Shown here: one piece after another, positions 1-4,875 of the stretch
Layout of the letters: each line of letters opens with the position of its first letter
Position numbering within the stretch: the stretch's first letter is position 1
Source: an uncultured Collinsella sp.
GTDB lineage: Bacteria > Actinomycetota > Coriobacteriia > Coriobacteriales > Coriobacteriaceae
Direction of reading: 5' to 3'
NCBI GenBank assembly: GCA_900545875.1
Contig: URAQ01000120.1
Coordinates: 1-5,741 of the forward strand
Length of the DNA stretch: 5,741 bases
The notes under the pieces: generated by a model
The model's input: only the letters and a program-made list of their open reading frames with translations
Told to the model about the DNA's origin: nothing
Database searches by the model: none
Made by a program: the position numbers and the translations under genes

Positions 1-25
1 AATCCAAGGGTTATACCCTAAGAGC

Positions 26-51
26 AAACCACCCCTTTTAGGGGTGGTTTT
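26..51 (-). terminator. Hairpin terminator downstream of the glycosyltransferase gene, possibly bidirectional
   Basis: A perfect 10-bp stem (26-35 with 41-50) encloses a 5-base loop (36-40). It lies about 50 bases past the stop codon of the minus-strand glycosyltransferase, so it most simply ends that transcript. The U tract is short on both strands (TTT on minus, TTTT on plus), so it could also serve a converging plus-strand gene beyond the left edge. Confidence 0.6.
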
Positions 52-99
52 GATTGGTGGCTATCTACGCAGTGGTGCCAATAGTATTTTGCGGAAGAT

Positions 100-1071
100 C
101 TACCTCTCGCTTGGCGTGGTGGCGGACCTGCCAGGCTGGTCGTTGTAGGCGTATTTGCTGTACACGTTGACCTCCCACTGCTTTTTTTCGACCTTTGCCA
201 CGGAATCGAGGATGAATCCGGTTGCAAGGCTCAGGCCGCACAGGAACATAAACGACGCGGCGAGCATGGCGGTGGGGAAGCGCGGAACGAGGCCGGTCTG
301 GAAATACTCGACAACGATGGGCGTGCCCAGGGCGAGGCCGATCACCGCAAACAGAAGCGCAACCAGGCTGAAGAACTTCAGCGGGCGGTAGTCCTTGAAC
401 AGCGTGCCGATCATCGCGACGACTTTAATGCCGTCGCTCACGGTATTGAGCTTGGACTCGGAGCCTTCCGGACGGTCGCGGTACTCGATGGGCACATCTT
501 TGATGCGCCAGCGGTGGTCGACAGCGTGAATCGAGAGCTCGGTTTCGATCTGAAAGCCCTCGGAAAGCACAGGGAAGGTTTTAACGAACGGGCGACTCAT
601 GGCGCGGTAGCCGGTCATGACGTCATCGAAGCTGTAGCCATAGATCCACTTGATCATGGCACGTACCAGGTTGTTGCCAAAGCCGTGGAAGGCACGTTTG
701 TTCTCCTCGGCATAGGTGCCGTTGGAAAGACGGTCGCCCACGGTCATGTCGGCCGTGCCGTTGAGGATGGGCTCGCAGAGGGCTTTGGCCGCCTCGGCGG
801 GGTAGGTGTCATCGCCGTCGACCATCAGGTAACAATCGGCATCGATGTCGCGAAACATCTGACGGCACACGTTGCCCTTTCCCTGACGCGGCTCAAAACG
901 CACCGTGGCGCCGTGCTCGGTGGCGATGCGTGAGGTATCGTCCGACGAGTTATTGTCATAGACATAGACCGTCGCCTGCGGAAGCTCGCGGTGAAAGTCG
1001 TCGATGACCTTACCAATCGTGAGCGCTTCGTTGTAGCAGGGGATGATGACGGCGATGGATTCAGAATTCAC
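100..1071 (-). CDS. Family 2 glycosyltransferase, membrane-anchored (polyprenyl-phosphate sugar transferase type)
   Basis: A 323-residue protein with a GT-A catalytic domain followed by two membrane segments. Visible motifs are PCYNEA (11-16) at the nucleotide-binding strand, DNNSSDDT (39-46), the metal/nucleotide-sugar DGDD motif at 85-88 (DGDDTYP), and MTGYRAMSR (152-160) followed by GFQIETEL (172-179), typical of DPM1/GtrB-like GT2 enzymes. Hydrophobic stretches at about 233-257 and 267-289 should anchor it in the cytoplasmic membrane. The family transfers a sugar from a nucleotide donor to a polyprenyl phosphate or a lipid-linked glycan; the actual sugar cannot be read from the sequence. 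The start is GTG at 1069-1071, chosen because AAGGAG (1078-1083) lies 6 bases upstream. The gene is divergent from an ABC glycan exporter, so a role in the same surface polymer is a reasonable inference. Family call is firm; substrate unknown. Confidence 0.92.
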   Translation of the reverse strand: MNSESIAVIIPCYNEALTIGKVIDDFHRELPQATVYVYDNNSSDDTSRIATEHGATVRFEPRQGKGNVCRQMFRDIDADCYLMVDGDDTYPAEAAKALCEPILNGTADMTVGDRLSNGTYAEENKRAFHGFGNNLVRAMIKWIYGYSFDDVMTGYRAMSRPFVKTFPVLSEGFQIETELSIHAVDHRWRIKDVPIEYRDRPEGSESKLNTVSDGIKVVAMIGTLFKDYRPLKFFSLVALLFAVIGLALGTPIVVEYFQTGLVPRFPTAMLAASFMFLCGLSLATGFILDSVAKVEKKQWEVNVYSKYAYNDQPGRSATTPSER

Positions 1072-1077
1072 TCAATG

Positions 1078-1083
1078 CTCCTT
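1078..1083 (-). promoter_or_regulatory. Ribosome binding site fixing the GTG start of the glycosyltransferase
   Basis: On the minus strand the sequence is AAGGAG, 6 bases before GTG (1069-1071). No equally good signal precedes an ATG near the conserved N-terminus, so the GTG start is preferred. Confidence 0.8.
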
Positions 1084-1101
1084 ATACATTCAATCCTTGA
1101 A

Positions 1102-1107
1102 AGTATA
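1102..1107 (-). promoter_or_regulatory. Possible -10 box of the glycosyltransferase promoter
   Basis: The minus-strand hexamer TATACT (5 of 6 to consensus) lies about 30 bases upstream of the GTG start, a suitable distance for a short leader. No convincing -35 box is seen 16-18 bases further upstream (around 1124-1130), so the call is weak. Confidence 0.35.
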
Positions 1108-1164
1108 GCCGTTTGGGCTTGGCATCCTGAGATGTGGGTTAGTTCTCCAGTTTTGTTGCGCGAA

Positions 1165-1192
1165 TCGTTTGCATGGCCGTCGGGTCTATACT
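1165..1192 (+). promoter_or_regulatory. Possible promoter of the ABC exporter operon
   Basis: A TATACT -10 hexamer at 1187-1192 lies about 40 bases before the chosen GTG start. The best -35 candidate, TCGTTT at 1165-1170 with a 16-base spacer, is poor. The same TATACT hexamer occurs on the opposite strand at 1102-1107, giving back-to-back promoters about 80 bases apart. Confidence 0.4.
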
Positions 1193-1216
1193 GTTCGTTT
1201 GTCAACGATTACGAGT

Positions 1217-1223
1217 AAAGGAG
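1217..1223 (+). promoter_or_regulatory. Ribosome binding site fixing the GTG start of the ABC permease
   Basis: AAAGGAG is followed by an 8-base spacer and GTG at 1232-1234. It decides between this GTG and an in-frame ATG at 1169, which has no such signal and would put the candidate -10 box inside the coding region. Confidence 0.82.
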
Positions 1224-1231
1224 TTGCATCC

Positions 1232-2077
1232 GTGTCGGATCAGACAAAGCAACAAGAAACTCGCAGTCTGCCTGCGACGTTTGCTAAGAACGAATTTGAG
1301 AAGGACGCGTTTATCCTTCGTCAGCTGGTTACCAAGGATTTTAAGATCAAGTATCGCCGTAGCGTTCTGGGCGTCGCATGGTCGGTGCTCAACCCGCTGC
1401 TGATGATGATCGTCATGGCCATCGTGTTCTCGACGATTTTTGGCCAGGGCCGCAATGGCTCAATGACGCCCGAGATGTACCCGCTGTACTTGATCGTGGG
1501 TAACATCACCTTTGCCGTCATGTCTGAGTCTACTAACCAGGCCCTGACGTCGATCGTGGGCGCTGCCCCTCTGCTCAAGAAGGTTAAGGTGCACCGCTGG
1601 GTTTTCCCGGTGCAGAAGGTGCTCTTCTCGCTGGTCAACTTTGCCTTCTCGCTGGTCGCCGTCGCCATCGTCATGCTGTGGTTCCGCGTTATGCCTTCTT
1701 GGCACCTGATTCTGTTGCCGGTTTGCCTGCTGCTGCTTATGTGCTTCTGCATGGGCCTGGGCATGATGCTCTCTGCCCTTACGGTCTTCTTCCGCGACGT
1801 TATGCATCTGTGGAGCGTCGTCATTACGGCGTGGACTTACATTACGCCCATCTTCTGGACGACTGACTATATTGCGCAAATGCCGCATCTCGTGCGCATT
1901 CTGGTCTATGCGAACCCCATGTATAACTACCTGCAGTTTATGCGCGATATCTTCCTGTTCCAGACCACGCCCTCGCTTTTGACGTTTGGCATGTGCGTCG
2001 CTTGGGCGGTTCTTGCGCTTGTTATTGGCTACACCGTGTTCCATAAGTCCGAGCGCAAGTTCATCCTCTACATCTAA
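1232..2077 (+). CDS. ABC-2 type polysaccharide/teichoic acid exporter, permease subunit (Wzm/TagG/RfbA-like)
   Basis: A 281-residue integral membrane protein, normal for this family. A hydrophilic N-terminus (1-30) is followed by the amphipathic motif KYRRSVLGVAWSVLNPL (40-56), a hallmark of Wzm/TagG/KpsM permeases. About six membrane segments then follow, near 53-70, 84-103, 125-150, 155-180, 190-207 and 248-270. The FFRDV...TAWTYITPIFW stretch before the fifth segment is also typical. It should form the membrane channel through which a lipid-linked glycan is moved across the cytoplasmic membrane, using the ATPase encoded 11 bases downstream. GTG start chosen from AAAGGAG at 1217-1223. The transported polymer could be a teichoic acid, rhamnan or other surface polysaccharide; the sequence does not say which. 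Confidence 0.93.
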   Translation: MSDQTKQQETRSLPATFAKNEFEKDAFILRQLVTKDFKIKYRRSVLGVAWSVLNPLLMMIVMAIVFSTIFGQGRNGSMTPEMYPLYLIVGNITFAVMSESTNQALTSIVGAAPLLKKVKVHRWVFPVQKVLFSLVNFAFSLVAVAIVMLWFRVMPSWHLILLPVCLLLLMCFCMGLGMMLSALTVFFRDVMHLWSVVITAWTYITPIFWTTDYIAQMPHLVRILVYANPMYNYLQFMRDIFLFQTTPSLLTFGMCVAWAVLALVIGYTVFHKSERKFILYI

Positions 2078-2088
2078 GGAGTGCTGTG

Positions 2089-2856
2089 ATGACTGAATCT
2101 GTTGTTGATTACAGCGAGCAGCCTCTGGCTGTCGAGGTCGACGACGTCACCATGATCTTTAACATGGCGTCCGAGTCGCTGACCAACCTCAAGGAGTACT
2201 TCATCAAGCTTGCCAAGCACGAGCTGTTCTTTGAGGAGTTTAGGGCGCTCAAGCATATCTCGTTCGATATTCATCGTGGCGAGGTCGTGGGCCTGGTCGG
2301 CACCAATGGCTCCGGCAAGTCCACGATGCTCAAGATTATCGCTGGCGTGCTTGAGCCTAGCGAAGGCAGCGTTAAGGTGCACGGTAACATCGCGCCGCTG
2401 ATTGAGCTTGGTGCCGGCTTTGACCCCGAGTTGACCGCCCGCGAGAACATCTATCTGAACGGTGCTCTGCTCGGCTATACCAAGGAGTTCATCGATGCCA
2501 ACTTTGACGGCATTATTGAGTTCGCTGAGCTTCAGAACTTTGTCGACATGCCGCTTAAGAATTTCTCCTCGGGCATGGTGGCGCGTATCGCCTTTGCAAT
2601 CGCAACGATCACTGAGCCTGATATTCTGATCGTTGACGAGACACTTTCCGTCGGTGATGTGTTCTTCCAGCAGAAGTGCGAGGCCCGCATCCAGCACTTT
2701 ATCCAGAGCGGCGACGTGACAGTTCTGTTCGTTTCGCACTCCATGGAGCAGGTTGAGCGCATCTGCCAGCGTGCCGTTTGGATTGAGAAGGGTGACCTTC
2801 GCATGGACGGCCCGGTCGATAAGGTCTGCAAGGCGTACCGTGAGCAGTTCAACTAG
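2089..2856 (+). CDS. ABC-2 type polysaccharide/teichoic acid exporter, ATPase subunit (short Wzt/TagH-like)
   Basis: A 255-residue nucleotide-binding subunit. Visible are Walker A GTNGSGKST (71-79), the family motif GFDPELTARENIYLNGALLG (110-129), a signature variant FSSGM (159-163) in place of LSGGQ, Walker B ILIVDE (179-184), the D-loop SVGD (187-190) and the switch histidine in VSHS (H217). The SSGM signature and the PELTARENI motif are specific to exporters of O-antigen, capsule and teichoic acid. The protein stops after the ATPase domain, so it lacks the C-terminal carbohydrate-binding domain of long Wzt proteins. ATG at 2089 is preferred because AAGGAG (2076-2081, overlapping the permease stop) is 7 bases upstream; a GTG directly before it (2086) is too close. 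It is the second gene of the permease operon and should be membrane-associated on the cytoplasmic face. Confidence 0.94.
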   Translation: MTESVVDYSEQPLAVEVDDVTMIFNMASESLTNLKEYFIKLAKHELFFEEFRALKHISFDIHRGEVVGLVGTNGSGKSTMLKIIAGVLEPSEGSVKVHGNIAPLIELGAGFDPELTARENIYLNGALLGYTKEFIDANFDGIIEFAELQNFVDMPLKNFSSGMVARIAFAIATITEPDILIVDETLSVGDVFFQQKCEARIQHFIQSGDVTVLFVSHSMEQVERICQRAVWIEKGDLRMDGPVDKVCKAYREQFN

Positions 2857-2858
2857 GT

Positions 2859-2864
2859 TATAAT
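2859..2864 (+). promoter_or_regulatory. Candidate -10 box for the tRNA-Arg gene
   Basis: A perfect TATAAT begins two bases after the ABC ATPase stop codon and about 47 bases before the mature tRNA. The -35 region, which would fall inside the end of the ATPase gene (about 2836-2841), is poor. Transcription of the tRNA from the upstream operon is an alternative. Confidence 0.45.
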
Positions 2865-2910
2865 TACTTGCGCCTGACAGGCTTGCGCTTGCTTGGGCGT
2901 GCGGTTATTT

Positions 2911-2987
2911 GCTCCATTAGCTCAGTTGGATAGAGCAGGGGACTTCTAATCCCAAGGTCGACGGTTCGAATCCGCCATGGAGCACCA
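2911..2987 (+). tRNA. tRNA-Arg (anticodon UCU), CCA encoded
   Basis: A full cloverleaf can be folded. The 7-bp acceptor stem is perfect (2911-2917 with 2977-2983). The D stem is GCTC/GAGC (2920-2923 with 2933-2936). The anticodon loop is CTTCTAA (2943-2949) with anticodon TCT at 2945-2947, decoding AGA. The T loop is TTCGAAT (2965-2971). The 3' end reads A plus encoded CCA. Two stem pairs are non-canonical: G2938/A2954 at the top of the anticodon stem and A2961/C2975 in the T stem. The remaining pairs are sound, and the following terminator indicates a normal expressed gene. Confidence 0.96.
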
Positions 2988-2996
2988 TCGTTTATT

Positions 2997-3028
2997 AAGC
3001 CCAGACCGCTTGGTGGTCTGGGCTTTTT
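2997..3028 (+). terminator. Intrinsic terminator of tRNA-Arg
   Basis: A perfect 11-bp stem (2997-3007 with 3015-3025) with a 7-base loop (3008-3014) and a T run at 3024-3028, starting ten bases after the tRNA CCA. A textbook intrinsic terminator on the plus strand. Confidence 0.93.
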
Positions 3029-3255
3029 CACATGCCGGTGTTCTTTATTCTTGCCGGGTATACGTTTAGGCCGAAGCCGTGGCGTGAGCTGCTATTGTGC
3101 TGCTGATGTGGATTGGTTATACGGCGCGCCAAAGGGGGCTGGAGCCGAGCGTGAGCAAGCCTCTGCTTATGACGCTGCCAGCATCGTGGTTCTTCGCGTC
3201 AATCGTACGCTGTGCCTGCGATATTGGATTGGCGTACGTGATCAAGAAGGCGTAA
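3026..3255 (+). pseudogene. Decayed Acyltransferase_3 family membrane acyltransferase (fragments)
   Basis: No intact gene lies here, but two plus-strand reading frames hold recognisable pieces. Frame 2 from 3026 reads FHMPVFFILAGYTFRPKP and ends at TGA 3104-3106. The FHMPxFFxLxGY motif belongs to the early membrane region of OafA/fucose-4-O-acetylase-like acyltransferases, normally roughly 40 residues from the N-terminus. Frame 1 from about 3088 reads AAIVLLMWIGYTARQRGLE, like the mid-protein membrane region of such proteins. It then runs through a hydrophobic, C-terminal-like stretch ending LAYVIKKA and TAA at 3253-3255. About 75 codons remain of an expected roughly 340, so the true start and most of the middle are gone and the pieces are joined across a frame change. 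The first piece overlaps the T run of the tRNA terminator. The family call is by eye from memory; a chance resemblance is unlikely for the first motif and possible for the last. Confidence 0.6.
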
Positions 3256-3256
3256 C

Positions 3257-3290
3257 AAAAGCGGGGAGGACCAACTTGGCCCTCCCCGCT
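3257..3290 (-). terminator. Intrinsic terminator of the two-gene accessory operon
   Basis: On the minus strand a 12-bp GC-rich stem (3261-3272 with 3278-3289) closes a 5-base loop. The one imperfect position (3270/3280) becomes a G-U pair only in the minus-strand RNA. The stem is followed by TTTT on that strand (3257-3260), which fixes the direction. It starts only a few bases after the stop codon of the ATPase gene. Confidence 0.9.
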
Positions 3291-3294
3291 GTAT

Positions 3295-4296
3295 CTAGTC
3301 TGCCTTCAGGCACTCGGGCAAGACGTTTGCAACTGCATTCATCGCCTGCGGCCTCAGGTACTGCTCATTGAGCTTTACCTTTCTGTAGGCGTAGCGAGTG
3401 TCTGCCGAGTATTTGATCAACACATCGGTGAAGAACCGCTCCCAGCTCAGGTAGTCGCGGCTTTCGATATAGCTTGAGGGATCCTCGAGGATTTTTAAGA
3501 TATCGTTACTGGGAATGAGGCCAGATTGCAGGAGTGTCCACTCGAATGATTCGGGGAGGAACAAGCGTACGTTCTTGTAAACGCGCTGTCCGAGCACCTT
3601 TTCGATGTAGGGACCAAATGCTGCTCCGTCTCCAATAGCAAGGATGTTTTGCTCGGGACATTCGTGAATCGTACGTTTTAGATTCGCAACGCCGGTGGCG
3701 GTATAGCAGGGGATCCCGAGTCGGTTGCAAAGAGCGTCGTAGAATTGATAGCCAGATTTGCTATCCTCGACAACTACGGCGTCGGGTACCTCGAATCCAA
3801 CATTTAGATCCTGATACAGCATACTTGCCGTGTGGTCATATAGCGGCTTGGTCACCGAGTAGAAGCGCCTGTCGCTCTTGCGGCCATTGATTGTTTTACT
3901 TGTCGTGTTGACTAGCTTCAGGATCTCATCAACGCTGTAGGGGAGCTCGTTGGCATCGCGACGAGATATCAGAACAAAATAGTTGGACGAGCCGTTGACG
4001 GCTTTGGCGAAGTCCTTTGAGTAGATAAACTCGTTACCCTCATCTAGAAAGACGATTGAATCTTCGATGATCGATAGCTCGCGCTCCCAGCGTCTGCCGG
4101 AAAGCGTTTCGCAAGGCACGTCGCAACTGAGTGCAACGCCGCTTTCCGGTCCTCGGTCGTTGTAGTCGCGAATCATCGAGATGAGCGTCGTTTTACCCGT
4201 GCCGCTGTTGCCGCGTATAAAGGAAATATTGCGCTTAAACGTGAGTGTGTATCTGACCTTTGCACGCTCTACGACAACGGTATGCGTTCCCTTCAT
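3295..4296 (-). CDS. Compact P-loop ATPase with a possible C-terminal TOPRIM-like domain; function unknown
   Basis: A 333-residue, probably cytoplasmic protein. Seen directly: a Walker A motif GNSGTGKT (29-36, K35), a Walker B SIVFLDE (80-86) only about 45 residues later, and a strand YFVLISRRD (106-114) in a sensor-like position. That spacing leaves no room for an ABC signature region, so the ATPase core is unusually small. The C-terminal half has VVVEDSKSG (174-182), ILAIGDGAAFG (218-228) and LFLPESFEW (245-253). The order of an acidic residue after a strand (E177), a second one after a strand (D223) and a later acidic pair recalls TOPRIM domains of OLD/DUF4435-type proteins, but the second Asp of the DxD motif is absent (A225), so this is only a suggestion. 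Similar proteins, as I recall, are sometimes labelled translation initiation factor 2 in databases; nothing here supports that name. ATG 4294-4296 overlaps the upstream TAA (TAATG) without a strong ribosome binding site, implying coupled translation. Confidence 0.85.
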   Translation of the reverse strand: MKGTHTVVVERAKVRYTLTFKRNISFIRGNSGTGKTTLISMIRDYNDRGPESGVALSCDVPCETLSGRRWERELSIIEDSIVFLDEGNEFIYSKDFAKAVNGSSNYFVLISRRDANELPYSVDEILKLVNTTSKTINGRKSDRRFYSVTKPLYDHTASMLYQDLNVGFEVPDAVVVEDSKSGYQFYDALCNRLGIPCYTATGVANLKRTIHECPEQNILAIGDGAAFGPYIEKVLGQRVYKNVRLFLPESFEWTLLQSGLIPSNDILKILEDPSSYIESRDYLSWERFFTDVLIKYSADTRYAYRKVKLNEQYLRPQAMNAVANVLPECLKAD

Positions 4297-4745
4297 TACT
4301 CATCAACATCCAAAAAGTCATTCGTGGCGCCGACAAACTCCTGCATGTTTCTGACGATGCGGCCATCGTTTTCAATGCGGATTTCAAAGCTCTTCCAGGG
4401 GAATTTCATGATGTGGTATAAGGTCACCATCACATCCTGCTCTTTGCCGATCTTGAGTAGCCAGCGGGCACAGTTGTCTCCGCAGGTGGATGCGTTGAAC
4501 ACCATATTTGGGAGATTGCGCACCAGCAGCAGCGTCTTAACGCCGCCGGACAGTTCGAGTGGGGTGATCGAGCCCAGCTGTTTGCTTACGATGTTGTGGG
4601 GACCGATGAGCTCTGATCCGTCCACGCTTTTAATAATCTGTGCGGCCATAGGGTCTTCGAACCATGAGTCCAAGTATGAGTTCCTAAAATAGGTTTCGGT
4701 ATCGTAGATGGAACCGGGGTAATCCCCCAGATGGATGGTTAACAT
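4296..4745 (-). CDS. DUF4869-like protein, first gene of a two-gene module; function unknown
   Basis: A 149-residue soluble protein with no signal peptide or membrane segment. Likely conserved blocks are MLTIHLGDYPGSIYDTETYF (1-20), WFEDP (28-32), LIGPH (46-50), LSGGVKTLLL (65-74), FNASTCGDNCARWLLKI (83-99) and YHIMKF (110-115). From memory this pattern, especially LSGGVKTL followed by FNAxxCGDNCAxW, matches the DUF4869 family of gut Firmicutes and Actinobacteria; I cannot run the search. C88 and C92 form a CxxxC pair that could bind metal or be structural. The start at 4743-4745 is chosen over an in-frame ATG at 4833-4835 because GGAGA (4751-4755) precedes it, a TATAAT box lies at 4777-4782, and the extra 30 residues would cover a hairpin. 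The stop overlaps the ATPase start by one base, so the two proteins probably work together. Confidence 0.85.
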   Translation of the reverse strand: MLTIHLGDYPGSIYDTETYFRNSYLDSWFEDPMAAQIIKSVDGSELIGPHNIVSKQLGSITPLELSGGVKTLLLVRNLPNMVFNASTCGDNCARWLLKIGKEQDVMVTLYHIMKFPWKSFEIRIENDGRIVRNMQEFVGATNDFLDVDE

Positions 4746-4776
4746 GCGCGTCTCCAGACGTTGTGTGACTGCAATG

Positions 4777-4782
4777 ATTATA
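4777..4782 (-). promoter_or_regulatory. -10 box of the accessory two-gene operon
   Basis: A perfect TATAAT on the minus strand, about 30 bases upstream of the ATG at 4745. With a 17-base spacer the -35 hexamer would be CTGGCG (4800-4805), a poor match that lies within one arm of the upstream hairpin. This gives the module its own transcription start, separate from the aro genes. Confidence 0.6.
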
Positions 4783-4789
4783 TGCCAGT

Positions 4790-4830
4790 AATAAAGTGCC
4801 GCCAGTAGCGAGGTTGCTGCTGGCGGCACT
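4790..4830 (-). terminator. Hairpin terminator after aroQ
   Basis: A perfect 11-bp stem (4795-4805 with 4820-4830) is extended inward by three more pairs (4807-4809 with 4816-4818) after one mismatch, around a 6-base loop. On the minus strand the stem is followed by a T-rich TTATTA, about 45 bases past the aroQ stop. The plus strand has no T run and no gene that would need it. Confidence 0.72.
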
Positions 4831-4875
4831 GGCATTATTAGCGTGTGAATCGCGTTGATGGATTTGCTCGCGAGG

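Noticed and set aside
7..19. Small palindrome AGGGT-TAT-ACCCT at the left edge
   Set aside because: Only five pairs with no other context; it could be an operator or part of a promoter of a gene outside the window, but nothing in view supports a call.
514..933. Plus-strand 139-codon open frame opposite the glycosyltransferase
   Set aside because: The opposite strand carries a complete, motif-rich GT2 enzyme; this frame shows no motif or ribosome binding site.
1169..1231. N-terminal extension of the permease from ATG 1169
   Set aside because: There is no ribosome binding site before it, it would cover the candidate -10 box, and GTG 1232 has an ideal AAAGGAG signal.
1460..2044. Minus-strand 194-codon open frame opposite the permease
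   Set aside because: Its His-, Gln- and Arg-rich composition is an artefact of reading a membrane-protein gene backwards.
2074..2739. A long minus-strand open frame of 221 codons opposite the ABC ATPase
   Set aside because: It is the antisense of a clearly conserved ABC ATPase, is rich in the residues expected from reverse reading, and has no family signature.
3051..3371. A 106-codon plus-strand open frame in the gap after the tRNA
   Set aside because: It starts at TTG without a ribosome binding site, runs through the terminator and into the minus-strand ATPase gene, and has no recognisable motif. The acyltransferase fragments are in the other two frames.
4746..4835. N-terminal extension of the DUF4869-like protein by 30 residues
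   Set aside because: It would cover the TATAAT box and the aroQ terminator hairpin; the conserved-looking protein begins at MLTIHLGD.
2988..4875. Search for a phage-type attachment repeat of the tRNA 3' end
   Set aside because: No second copy of the T-arm and acceptor sequence was seen by eye, and no integrase gene is in the window.
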